Below are positions 38,532-46,438 of a stretch of 64,000 bases of DNA, one piece after another; positions within the stretch are counted from its first letter, which is position 1, and each line of letters opens with the position of its first letter. Below the pieces are notes generated by a model. The model was not told the DNA's origin. It ran no database searches and saw only the letters and a program-made list of their open reading frames with translations. The stretch is from Prevotella sp. oral taxon 376 (lineage in GTDB: Bacteria > Bacteroidota > Bacteroidia > Bacteroidales > Bacteroidaceae), in the NCBI RefSeq assembly GCF_003043945.1, contig NZ_PYXG01000001.1, forward strand, positions 806,001 through 870,000, given 5' to 3'. Position numbers and translations under genes: made by a program.

Positions 38532-40511
38532 ATGCTCATGAAAAGAAAGAAAACGATATGTGCAGCCCTGTGGAGTCTCTGCCAAAACATTCTTCCAGGA
38601 ATGTTAATTCTCTGTCTGACAGTCACCTCCTGTGCCCGTATGGGCCAGCCCGATGGCGGTTGGTATGATGAGACACCGCCACGAGTGATCAGTGCTTCGC
38701 CCGCAGAGCGCTCTGTTCAGGTGAAGAGCAAGAAGATCTATATCAATTTCAATGAGTATATCAAGATAGAAAACGCGACCGAGAATGTGGTGGTCTCACC
38801 TACCCAACTTGAAGAACCGGAGATCAAAAGTCAGGGAAAGCGTATCGTTGTAGAGTTAAAAGACTCGTTGAAGCCGAATACTACCTATACCGTCGATTTC
38901 TCAGATGCCATCACCGATAACAACGAGGGCAACCCTCTGGGAAACTATACCTACACGTTCTCCACCGGCGAGGTCATCGATACCATGGAGGTTTCAGGCT
39001 ATGTGCTCGAAAGTGAGAATCTAGAACCTGTGAAAGGAATCCATGTGGGCCTCTATGCCAATCTCTCAGATTCCGTCTTTAAGAAAGAAGCCTTGCTGCG
39101 AGTGTCGAAGACCGACTCCCGTGGACGCTTCGTCATCAAGGGCGTGGCACCGGGAAAATATCGGGTCTATGCCCTTCAAGATGCTGATGGAAACTTCTTC
39201 TACTCGCAGAAAAGCGAGAAGATAGCCTTTCAGCACGATATCATCGTGCCCTCGTCGAAGCCCGATATCCGACAGGATACTGTGTGGAGAGACTCGTTGC
39301 ACATCGACTCCATAGCACGCGTTCCTTACACCCACTTCCTCCCAGACGATATTATGCTGCGAGCTTTCACCGCTACGCTCACCGATCGCTACCTCGTGAA
39401 GAACGATCGCAGAGAAGCTGAGCGATTCACGCTCTATTTCAGTTATGGCAGCGACAGGCTCCCGGAGATACGCGGACTGAACTTTAATGCCGCGGGCGCA
39501 TTCCTCGTCGAGCCATCGGAAAGGAAAGATACCATCACCTATTGGCTCCGAGACACGGCACTGGTGAACCAGGATACGCTCCGCATGGAGGTCAGATACG
39601 AGATGACGGACTCGCTGGGAAAGCTGCAGCCGCAGACAGATACCCTCGAGATTCTCTCCAAACAGCCTTACGAAAAACGGCAGAAGGCTCTGGCCAAGAG
39701 GCTAAAGGACTGGCAGAAGAAACAGGAAAAGCGGAAAGATAAGGGTGAGCCTTACGACAGCGTCATGCCCCGTGAGACCTTGATGCCTAAGTTAAGCGTA
39801 ACCTCACAGCTGGATCCCGACCGGAATGTGCGGCTTTCCTTCGATACTCCCCTTGACCGTGCGGACACCGCGATGATACATCTCTACTCGAAGATAGACA
39901 CCCTCTGGTATCAGGCTTCCTGTGAAGTGAGGAAAGCGGAGAAGGTTCCCCGCACCTATGAGATTGCTGCCGAATGGCGTCCCGGCGTAGAATACAGCCT
40001 CGAAATAGACTCTGTCGCCTTCCGGGATATATACGGGAAGGTTTCCGGGAAGCTCAAACAGGGCTTCAAGGTGCGCTCGCTTGATGATTACAGCTCACTC
40101 TTCATTACCTTGCAGGGCATGTCCGGTCGGCCTGTCGTATGCCAGTTGCTCAACGGACAGGATCATCCGGTAAAGGAGGTGAGGACCACGAGCGGAACGG
40201 CAGAGTTCTTCTATGTGAGTCCGCAGACCTATTATCTTCGCATGTTTGTTGATGAGAATGAGAATGGAAAGTGGGATACGGGCGACTATGACAAGGATTT
40301 ACAGCCGGAGCCGGTGTATTATTTCTCGGAGGAAATAGAATGCAAGGCCAAGTGGGATGTGTCGAAAACATGGAATCCGACGGCAAGACCTCTCAACGAA
40401 CAGAAGCCTGCGAAGATCATGAAGCAGAAGGCCGACCGGAAAAAGACCGTTACCCGCCGCAATGCGGAGCGTGCAAAGCAGTTAGGAATACCCTATAATC
40501 TACAAAGATGA
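38532..40511 (+). CDS. Ig-like domain lipoprotein (Big_5 type)
   Basis: 659 residues. Long N-terminal leader with lipobox TVTSC around residue 35; the second Met (38538) is an alternative start. Residues ~48-140 form a bacterial Ig-like domain of the Big_5 type (DETPPRVISASPAE...NTTYTVDFSDAITDNNEGN). A second adhesin-like beta domain follows, and a Lys/Arg-rich C-terminal tail (KIMKQKADRKKTVTRRNAERAKQ, split here as KIMKQKADRKKT and beyond). Likely a periplasm- or surface-anchored structural protein. It overlaps the DUF3108 gene by four bases. Confidence 0.8.
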   Translation: MLMKRKKTICAALWSLCQNILPGMLILCLTVTSCARMGQPDGGWYDETPPRVISASPAERSVQVKSKKIYINFNEYIKIENATENVVVSPTQLEEPEIKSQGKRIVVELKDSLKPNTTYTVDFSDAITDNNEGNPLGNYTYTFSTGEVIDTMEVSGYVLESENLEPVKGIHVGLYANLSDSVFKKEALLRVSKTDSRGRFVIKGVAPGKYRVYALQDADGNFFYSQKSEKIAFQHDIIVPSSKPDIRQDTVWRDSLHIDSIARVPYTHFLPDDIMLRAFTATLTDRYLVKNDRREAERFTLYFSYGSDRLPEIRGLNFNAAGAFLVEPSERKDTITYWLRDTALVNQDTLRMEVRYEMTDSLGKLQPQTDTLEILSKQPYEKRQKALAKRLKDWQKKQEKRKDKGEPYDSVMPRETLMPKLSVTSQLDPDRNVRLSFDTPLDRADTAMIHLYSKIDTLWYQASCEVRKAEKVPRTYEIAAEWRPGVEYSLEIDSVAFRDIYGKVSGKLKQGFKVRSLDDYSSLFITLQGMSGRPVVCQLLNGQDHPVKEVRTTSGTAEFFYVSPQTYYLRMFVDENENGKWDTGDYDKDLQPEPVYYFSEEIECKAKWDVSKTWNPTARPLNEQKPAKIMKQKADRKKTVTRRNAERAKQLGIPYNLQR

Positions 40512-41320
40512 TGAAGCGATTAAGATATTTTATGGCAGCTGCCATGTTCACCATAGGCCTCAATGCCACGGCTCAATGCTCGTTCCACAACGACGCGTTC
40601 AAGTCGGGAGAGTTTCTTTCCTACAACCTTTATTACAACTGGCAGTTTGTTTGGGTGAAAGCCGGAACGGCTTCCATGTACACCGTGCAAAGCAACTATA
40701 AGGGCAAGCAGGCCTATCGGGCAAGCCTGACCACAAGAGGCAACAGCAAGGTGGATAACATGTTCGTGCTCCGCGACACGCTGCTGTGCTATTCCTCACT
40801 CGACATGGAGCCTCTTTATTTCCGCAAGGGAGCCCGTGAAGGCAAGCGGTATACGGTGGATGAAGTGTTCTATAGCTATTCAGGAGGCAAGAGCAACATC
40901 AGCCAGCATCGGATAAACAACGACGGGGAGCATAGCTGGGAAAAGCACAGTTTCAGCTATTGTGTCTACGATATGCTGAATATCTTCCTCCGCGCGCGCT
41001 CTTTCAACCCGGAAGGATGGAAGAACGGATACGACATCGACATTCCTATCGCCGACGGAAACAGCGTGAATCCTGCCAAGCTTCGTTACCTGGGCAAGGA
41101 GAAAATCAAGGCAGATAACGGAAAGAAGTATCGTTGCTTGAGGCTTGCTTATATGGAGAAGGATGGAAACAGGTATAAGCATATCGTCGATTTCTATGTG
41201 AGCGATGACCAGAATCACATTCCCGTGCGCCTGGATATGTTCCTGAAATTCGGCTCGGCAAAGGCCTTTCTCGTAGGGATGAAAGGCATCCGGAACCCCA
41301 TTACGGCGCTGGTAAACTGA
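40508..41320 (+). CDS. DUF3108 family periplasmic protein
   Basis: 270 residues with signal peptide (1-22, ending NATAQ). The sequence (FKSGEFLSYNLYYNWQFVWV near residue 31, then KAGTAS; C-terminal VPVRLDMFLKFGSAKAFLV-like segment) fits DUF3108, a predicted beta-rich periplasmic fold with no known activity. It overlaps the upstream lipoprotein gene by ATGA, forming a three-gene unit with the GH3-auxin-like enzyme that ends at the hairpin at 41324. Confidence 0.85.
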   Translation: MMKRLRYFMAAAMFTIGLNATAQCSFHNDAFKSGEFLSYNLYYNWQFVWVKAGTASMYTVQSNYKGKQAYRASLTTRGNSKVDNMFVLRDTLLCYSSLDMEPLYFRKGAREGKRYTVDEVFYSYSGGKSNISQHRINNDGEHSWEKHSFSYCVYDMLNIFLRARSFNPEGWKNGYDIDIPIADGNSVNPAKLRYLGKEKIKADNGKKYRCLRLAYMEKDGNRYKHIVDFYVSDDQNHIPVRLDMFLKFGSAKAFLVGMKGIRNPITALVN

Positions 41321-41323
41321 AGT

Positions 41324-41359
41324 CTTCCGCTATCTTTCCGTGCGGGAAGATAGCGGAAG
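41324..41359. terminator. Hairpin between convergent genes
   Basis: 17-bp stem with one G-T wobble and a 2-nt loop (arms 41324-41340 and 41343-41359, core CTTCCGCTATCTT). It lies between the DUF3108 gene and the convergent DUF4252 gene. It lacks a long T-tract, so it may act as a bidirectional barrier. Confidence 0.65.
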
Positions 41360-41367
41360 GATGATTC

Positions 41368-41814
41368 CTATTCGGCGATTTCCTTGATTTCCTTTAGCGT
41401 CAGGCTGCCAAGAATATTCACGATGGTGAGCTCGTCCTTCTCGGTAGTGAGGATTACGAACTCGTTCTGCTTGCCTCGCTGCTTCTGATAGATATAGGTA
41501 ACCTCGCCGTCGTCGGTGGTGCGCATAATCTGTTCATACTTGTCTTTCTTGAAAATGCCCAGCGCATAGTCGCGGATAGCCGGCATGAGAGAAGGCCGCT
41601 CGCATTCCAGCACCTGTATCCGGTCTATCTTCTTGGCAACTTTGCTCACATTCAGGTCGCCTATGTCGGCCACTCCCGCCATAGAGAGCAGGCTTTTCGA
41701 GATGTATACGGTCTCTACGCCTTTCGTGTTCTCGTACTTTTTAAACAGCTCGTCCTGCGCACGGAGCGCACCGCAAGCCGCGAGGATCATCGTTAATAAT
41801 ATCAGTCGTTTCAT
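41368..41814 (-). CDS. DUF4252 protein, paralogue 3
   Basis: 148 residues with signal peptide (1-19, ending LRAQ). The rest is the DUF4252 pattern: a Phe/Lys-rich start (DELFKKYENTKGVETVYISKSLL), then a beta-rich domain with a short DELTIVNILGSLTLKEI end. Small secreted protein of unknown function in Bacteroidota. It is the last gene of the sigma-factor operon, four bases after the anti-sigma-like gene, and is clearly related to the two DUF4252 genes at the operon start. Confidence 0.85.
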   Translation of the reverse strand: MKRLILLTMILAACGALRAQDELFKKYENTKGVETVYISKSLLSMAGVADIGDLNVSKVAKKIDRIQVLECERPSLMPAIRDYALGIFKKDKYEQIMRTTDDGEVTYIYQKQRGKQNEFVILTTEKDELTIVNILGSLTLKEIKEIAE

Positions 41815-41818
41815 TGTT

Positions 41819-42277
41819 TTATTTCTTTTCTTTACGGTTTAATGTGTTTAATCCTTTGTTCAGGTTCTCCGAGAAGAGCATGAGCACCTTGCGCGTTTTC
41901 TTGTAGGCATCCTCCGGATTGGTATAGGTGTCCTCCTGGAGGGCGAAAGAATTGGCATCTTCCTGCTGATTCAGGAACACTCCGAGGGATAAGATGAGAA
42001 GCAGCGAGGCGGCAATGCCCACGGCCCAGCGCAGCGACTTGCCGACCGCCTTTCTGGCGGAACTCTTCTCCACGATGTTCCATGCGTCGATTCGCGACTC
42101 CAGTCCGAGGGCACGGGGCATGGCTTCGTCGAGGCGGAAGTATTGCGTGAAGAAGTCTTTCTCTTCCTGCAGGCTCTCGGGGATGTCGCTCCCGGAGAAG
42201 AAGTCCATCAGCCGGAGTTCTTCTTCCTCGGTCGCCTTGCCGTCGTAGAATTTATCGATGAGCGTTTGAATGTCCAT
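41819..42277 (-). CDS. Anti-sigma-factor-like membrane protein
   Basis: 152 residues. The N-terminal ~83 residues are cytoplasmic and acidic (DIQTLIDKFYDGKATEEEEL), resembling the sigma-binding ends of anti-sigma factors. A single membrane helix follows (WAVGIAASLLLILSLGVFL, ~84-102) and then a short periplasmic tail. It directly follows the ECF sigma gene (12-bp gap), the typical place for its regulator. Family assignment rests on layout and topology rather than on a named domain. Confidence 0.7.
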   Translation of the reverse strand: MDIQTLIDKFYDGKATEEEELRLMDFFSGSDIPESLQEEKDFFTQYFRLDEAMPRALGLESRIDAWNIVEKSSARKAVGKSLRWAVGIAASLLLILSLGVFLNQQEDANSFALQEDTYTNPEDAYKKTRKVLMLFSENLNKGLNTLNRKEKK

Positions 42278-42289
42278 TTCCTTTATGTT

Positions 42290-42784
42290 TTATGATTTTC
42301 CGAATTGCGCCCGGATGGTCTTTCGGGCTCTGCTCAGGATGACCCTGATGTTTGCTTCTGAGAGGTTCGTGAGCCGTGCTATCTCGTCGAACGGCCGGTC
42401 TTCCACATCCCGCAGCGTGATGATGAGACGCTGACTCTCAGGAAGTTGCTTGATTCTCTCCCTCACTTTGTCCGACAATCGTGAGGTGTCTATGCGTCTC
42501 ACGATGTCTTCCTGCGAGGCGATGGGAAGCTCTTCCGCCGCGATGCTTACCGTTTTGAGATGTCTGGCACGATACTTGTCGTAGTAGAGACGCCTCACGA
42601 GGGTAACGCAATAGGCTTCTGCCGACTCCATCTTGGGGAGTTCCGAGCGGCGGGTCCACAGTTTCAGGAAAGCCTCCTGCACCATGTCTTCCGCCTCCTC
42701 GGCGTTTCCCGAGAGCCTCCATGCCGTCCAGTACATGGGTCGCTGGAGGGGCAGGAACCGTTGCTTGAATTCAGCGGCGTCCAT
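42290..42784 (-). CDS. ECF-type RNA polymerase sigma factor
   Basis: 164 residues. Region 2 lies at ~10-80 (QRPMYWTAWRLSGNAEEAEDMVQEAFLK, in part) and region 4 at ~105-160 (LPESQRLIITLRDVEDRPFDEIARLTNLSEANIRV, in part), with a helix-turn-helix. It lies between DUF4252 genes and an anti-sigma-like gene, so it likely controls this envelope operon. There is no SusC or FecR here, so its trigger differs from that of the sigma factor at 29.8 kb. Confidence 0.94.
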   Translation of the reverse strand: MDAAEFKQRFLPLQRPMYWTAWRLSGNAEEAEDMVQEAFLKLWTRRSELPKMESAEAYCVTLVRRLYYDKYRARHLKTVSIAAEELPIASQEDIVRRIDTSRLSDKVRERIKQLPESQRLIITLRDVEDRPFDEIARLTNLSEANIRVILSRARKTIRAQFGKS

Positions 42785-42797
42785 ATACCTTATTCTA

Positions 42798-43292
42798 TTA
42801 GTGGTTTCCCTCTATGAGTTCTTTCAGTTCTTTCTTCTTGATGGAGCCCTTGAATTGCACCAAGGCACAGTCGTTGTCCTCCTTGTCGAACCCGTAGATG
42901 AGCACCTCCACGATGTTATCACCCTCCGCACGACTTAGGATCAGGGCGCGGGAATCCTTCTCTATTGTCGAGACGAGCGTCTCGTAGCCTTGGTCTTTCA
43001 GGCTGTTGGCACGGTTAAAGACAGCCCTCTGCACTTTCTTGCTACATTTTTCGAGGTTAAGTGCCTTAATCGAGGAGATGTTTTTAAAAATATCTCCGCC
43101 CAGCTGAATTTTACCGTCCATGATATTCAGGCCTTTTTCCTGACCGGCATTGAGAATGCTCTGGTCTACAAGGATATATTCTGCGGACTTGGCGGACTTG
43201 AACTTGTTGAAAATGAAATCCGACTGCTGTGCCTGCGTGGTGAGGCATGCGATGATGGCGATCATCGCCAGGATGAGTTTCTTCATTGTCAT
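42798..43292 (-). CDS. DUF4252 protein, paralogue 2
   Basis: 164 residues, signal peptide 1-21 (ending TTQAQ), then a DUF4252 domain (SDFIFNKFKSAKSAEYILVD; later EVLIYGFDKEDNDCALVQFKG). Same length and motif order as the following paralogue at 43299-43796, from which it is separated by six bases. Secreted, function unknown. Confidence 0.87.
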   Translation of the reverse strand: MTMKKLILAMIAIIACLTTQAQQSDFIFNKFKSAKSAEYILVDQSILNAGQEKGLNIMDGKIQLGGDIFKNISSIKALNLEKCSKKVQRAVFNRANSLKDQGYETLVSTIEKDSRALILSRAEGDNIVEVLIYGFDKEDNDCALVQFKGSIKKKELKELIEGNH

Positions 43293-43298
43293 ATTGTT

Positions 43299-43796
43299 TT
43301 AAAAGTTATAGTTTCCTTGAGCATTTATGAGCTTGCTGAGATCGCTGGTTCGTATTTTTCCCTTGATCTCCACGATAGTACAGTCGTCATTGCCACCGTT
43401 CAGAATGAGCAGTTCGCATATTGTTTCGCCTTTCATCTTGGTGAGAATCCTCGTCTTCTCACCGTTGTCGTTCACACGGACAAGTTCTTCGTATCCTTTG
43501 GTATTGAGGTTTCCGAGCGCGCTCTGGAAGCGTTGCTTGGTATCGGGAGAGCAGCATCCGAGGTCAAGCATGCGCATGCTGCTTATCTTTTTTATGATGT
43601 CGTTGCCCGTCGGATCATCCTTGTCGTAGATTCCGCTCTTGGGAGTTATCTTGCCCATAGCCATCATGAGGCGCGGAATATGTACGAATTCTGCCTTAGG
43701 CTCGTTCTTGAATTGGTCTATCAGGTTGTCTGCAGTCTGTGCGAATGCCGTGTGGGCCACGATGACCAGACACATTGTGAGAAATAGTTTCTTCAT
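43299..43796 (-). CDS. DUF4252 protein, paralogue 1
   Basis: 165 residues, signal peptide 1-19 (ending TAFAQ), DUF4252 domain (ADNLIDQFKNEPKAEFVHIP; NGGNDDCTIVEIKGKIRTSD). First gene of the five-gene sigma operon. Its upstream region ends at the left boundary of the integrated element, so its native promoter may have been displaced or replaced. Confidence 0.87.
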   Translation of the reverse strand: MKKLFLTMCLVIVAHTAFAQTADNLIDQFKNEPKAEFVHIPRLMMAMGKITPKSGIYDKDDPTGNDIIKKISSMRMLDLGCCSPDTKQRFQSALGNLNTKGYEELVRVNDNGEKTRILTKMKGETICELLILNGGNDDCTIVEIKGKIRTSDLSKLINAQGNYNF

Positions 43797-44023
43797 AATC
43801 GTTGGGTTTTGATGGGTTATGTTTCGAAGCGCTTACAATAGTTCAGACGCAATTCGGCTACATTCTGTTACAAGTTTTTTTCCTTTTCTCGGAAATGCGA
43901 GTTGCAAGTCGCATCGCAAGATAATTATAAAAATATATCTGTCTGAAAATAAAGAAGTTACCTTGTTTGTACAACTAAACTGGTAACGATTTGGAAACGA
44001 GCGAACTACTTGGCTTCGCTGTT

Positions 44024-44033
44024 TTCTGCCTAA
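44024..44033 (+). repeat. Candidate att core, left copy
   Basis: TTCTGCCTAA, identical and in the same orientation as 60471-60480 at the other end. Short enough to occur by chance; boundary not proven. Confidence 0.35.
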
Positions 44034-44058
44034 CAAAGAACGCTTGTTATTCTGTTTG

Positions 44059-44088
44059 CAAAGATAATACTTTGTTACCGAATAGCAA
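44059..44088 (-). promoter_or_regulatory. Promoter facing out of the element's left end
   Basis: Minus strand TTG (44086-44088), 19 bp, TATCTTTG (44059-44066). It points leftward toward the DUF4252/sigma operon 260 bp away and away from the convergently placed relaxase 3' end. Confidence 0.5.
44074..44084 (+). repeat. Subterminal repeat, left copy
   Basis: GTTACCGAATA, identical to 60409-60419. Further GTTACC/GGTAAC hexamers occur at 43957, 43982, 60430, 60449 and 60460. These may be integrase arm-type binding sites. Confidence 0.4.
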
Positions 44089-44136
44089 GCGTTTTTGATG
44101 AGATATTCTTTATTATGCACTTTTTGTATGCTATGT

Positions 44137-45198
44137 TTATATTCCCCTTCCACGTTTCTTCTTTCTGTTAGCTTGGTATCTGAGTTTGCGCTGCCATGCA
44201 GCTTCGGTTAAGTCATTGCCTTGTGTACTTGGTGTAATTAAATCGCCTAACCCTTCCACCACTTCATCGGCTGCGCTAACGATGGTGTCTGCCACTGCAC
44301 CAATGGGATTCTGCACTTGTGAGGTATCATTGTCTCGTGAGATAGAGGAGCGGCTTGGAGGTACAAGTTGGTAGCCTGTATCAGATTGTTCTTTCTTTTC
44401 TGTAGGCTCTTGTACTGTTAGATGTGGTTTCCTTGATTCTTCCTTGTTGGTTGTTTCAAAGTTCTTCTGCAAGGAATGGTAGCCGAACTCCCTGCCGATT
44501 TCGGAAGCCTTGAAGGATTGCCCTGCGTATGAGAACTTCAAGCCATATACCTTGCCCTGCTTGTTCTTCATACGCTTTATGGTAATGCCGTTTTTGTTCA
44601 ATTCATAAAGGAACATGGAATGCCCCGTGACGCCTGTTCCTTTGTACTTGTCAAGCAAGGTGTAGCAAATCTTCTGCACCTGCTGCTTTGTTTGCTCTCT
44701 TGTAGGGCTGGCTTTTTCCTTTTGGTGTTTCCTTTCTGCCTTGACCTCTTTTGCAATGGTCAAGCCTTTCTCCCTGCTGATTTCCTCTGCCACCCTTGCA
44801 GCCCTATTGCTCACAAAGGTGGTATCATAGACTTCTCCATACAGACTGATACGGTTAGCAATTATGTGAATGTGTCTATTATCGGTGTCCTTGTGCGTTA
44901 CTGCCACCCATTGGTGGTTGTCAAGTCCCATTTGCTTGGCAAACAAATGTGCTATCCACATATATTCGGACACAGACAGCTTTTTCTCGTCCTGCGGTGC
45001 GATGCCAATTTCGATACGGAGAAACTTGTTCCTGCAACGGCTGTTGTAGTTACTGACCACTTTCATTTCCTCATAGATAGTCTTTGGATCTCTGCTGCAA
45101 AGATTGTGGAATGCAAGCCGACTACCGAGTTTGCCTTCCCTGAAAATATAGTCCAAAGCTGTGCTTCCGTGCGCTATCGCCTTGCATTTACCTATCAT
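44137..45198 (-). CDS. Relaxase / mobilization nuclease
   Basis: 353 residues. The metal-binding motif TDNRHIHIIANRI has His109 and His111, with His102 upstream, the three-His pattern of MobA/VirD2-type relaxases. An N-terminal tyrosine such as Tyr17 (STALDYIF) may be the nicking residue. The C-terminal ~100 residues are charged and likely disordered. It nicks oriT and pilots the single strand during mobilization. It overlaps the MobC-like gene by 11 bases. Confidence 0.93.
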   Translation of the reverse strand: MIGKCKAIAHGSTALDYIFREGKLGSRLAFHNLCSRDPKTIYEEMKVVSNYNSRCRNKFLRIEIGIAPQDEKKLSVSEYMWIAHLFAKQMGLDNHQWVAVTHKDTDNRHIHIIANRISLYGEVYDTTFVSNRAARVAEEISREKGLTIAKEVKAERKHQKEKASPTREQTKQQVQKICYTLLDKYKGTGVTGHSMFLYELNKNGITIKRMKNKQGKVYGLKFSYAGQSFKASEIGREFGYHSLQKNFETTNKEESRKPHLTVQEPTEKKEQSDTGYQLVPPSRSSISRDNDTSQVQNPIGAVADTIVSAADEVVEGLGDLITPSTQGNDLTEAAWQRKLRYQANRKKKRGRGI

Positions 45199-45613
45199 TT
45201 CTTGTTAGATTTAAGACCTTATATATTTCATCATCCACCCGAAAATGCGGGTCGTAAAACCGCTTAAATGCCTCTTTGGCACATAGCGAAAGGTTCTTGG
45301 TGATATGTAGCCAATCCTCGTCCTTGAGCTTGATGAGATTGGAAATCTGCCCATAGAACCTTCCTGTATGTTGGAGAATGGCAATGGCTTCCCTCTCATT
45401 GTCTGTCATCTTGGGAACGGCTGTTACTTCTCCGTTAAGGAGTATTTCCCGACAATAATCGGAGAATTTCCGTCCCGTGCTTTCCGCCCTTGATTTGATA
45501 CGTTTCTTCTCTTCACTGGTACATCTTACCTTGATGAACTCCGTTTTGTTCATCCGCTGTTCTTCTTTATCCTGTTGCTGCCATCGGGCAGCTTTTCCTT
45601 TATATCTGTTCAT
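45188..45613 (-). CDS. MobC-like relaxosome accessory protein
   Basis: 141 residues, basic at the N terminus. The segment EFIKVRCTSEEKKRIKSRAE followed by a helical SDYCREILLNG is a ribbon-helix-helix-like DNA-binding start, and the rest resembles plasmid MobC proteins that bind oriT and help the relaxase. An alternative start is the second Met (residue 21, MNKTEFIK). The oriT candidate lies just upstream. Confidence 0.82.
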   Translation of the reverse strand: MNRYKGKAARWQQQDKEEQRMNKTEFIKVRCTSEEKKRIKSRAESTGRKFSDYCREILLNGEVTAVPKMTDNEREAIAILQHTGRFYGQISNLIKLKDEDWLHITKNLSLCAKEAFKRFYDPHFRVDDEIYKVLNLTRNDR

Positions 45614-45972
45614 ATAAGTTTCCTTGAAAGTTTATCATTGTAGATGATTTATTACCTTAATTCCTAAATACTGACCGATGAGAACGGAGTGATTACGGTC
45701 TTATCTCCCCGATAGTCTGACGAGGGGAGCAAGGGCAGTTTGTGGGTACAAACTGACGTCTTGCAATATCAGCTAACGAAACGTTTACGCACAAGGCGTT
45801 TTGCTGCTTGAAAGTGAATGCTGTGCATTCCGTGTTTAACTGTGTTCGTGGTGTTCTCATCATTCAGTATGTTTGACAAATTTCTGTTGCTATGTTCTCT
45901 AAAAAAGGGTTGAGAGTTTTGAGTGGAATAATAGCCCCTTTTCCCAAAAGTCCTCGACCCTTTTCCTGTGAT
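45614..45972. other. 359-bp gap with oriT-like hairpins
   Basis: No gene. Holds two adjacent inverted repeats at 45705-45729 and 45736-45755, upstream of the mobC-relaxase pair. Confidence 0.6.
45705..45755. other. Candidate oriT
   Basis: Two inverted repeats: CTCCCC (45705-45710) with GGGGAG (45724-45729), then a perfect 8-bp stem CAGTTTGT / ACAAACTG (45736-45743 and 45748-45755) around GGGT. The location immediately upstream of the mobilization genes is where oriT usually lies. The nick site cannot be identified from sequence. Confidence 0.4.
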
Positions 45973-46434
45973 TTATAATCTCCTCCATTTATCTATGTCC
46001 TCACCGTACTCTTCCAAATGGAGACGCACGATGTTCTCCACGAAACTTGAAAGGTTGCTGCCCCTGTCGCCTAACCTGCGCACGATGAAGTCGGCATGCT
46101 CCTGCGTTTCTCGGCTCAGATAGACCGCCTTTCGGTTGCACAGTTTGGTTGGCACAAGATAGGCTTGCTTGTAGGCTTCGAGTGTTTTCTTCCTCATTTT
46201 GGAGCTGATGCGTTTTTGAACGGTTGCATGCTCTGTATGCTGTGCAGGCTCGGCTGGCGTAACATACTTTATGACATGTTCTGTTCCTTGTTGTTTTTGC
46301 TCTTGAATATTTTTCATTCCCTTTGCTCGAAATTCAGCGACGGTTTGTTCACTTGAACTTTCAGCTTGGCTCATACTAAAAGATTTCCTGATGGTATTTT
46401 CCATTTCCTCTTTGCTGACTGTTTTCTTTTCCAT
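45973..46434 (-). CDS. DUF3408 family protein
   Basis: 153 residues. A variable charged N-terminal half is followed by a conserved C-terminal part (VYLSRETQEHADFIVRRLGD, then NLSSFVENIVRLHLEEYGED). DUF3408 proteins are common in Bacteroidota mobile elements near mobilization and primase genes and are thought to bind DNA; the C-terminal region looks ribbon-helix-helix-like. The primase gene ends four bases before this gene starts. Confidence 0.85.
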   Translation of the reverse strand: MEKKTVSKEEMENTIRKSFSMSQAESSSEQTVAEFRAKGMKNIQEQKQQGTEHVIKYVTPAEPAQHTEHATVQKRISSKMRKKTLEAYKQAYLVPTKLCNRKAVYLSRETQEHADFIVRRLGDRGSNLSSFVENIVRLHLEEYGEDIDKWRRL

Positions 46435-46438
46435 ACCT

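Larger units (their letters stand above)
43797..44136. other. Junction region at the left end of the mobile element
   Basis: 340 bp without a gene. Includes an imperfect palindrome TGCGAGTTGCAAGTCGCA at 43896-43913, three GTTACC/GGTAAC hexamers (43957, 43982, 44074), the candidate att repeat at 44024-44033, and an outward-facing promoter at 44059-44088. Confidence 0.6.
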
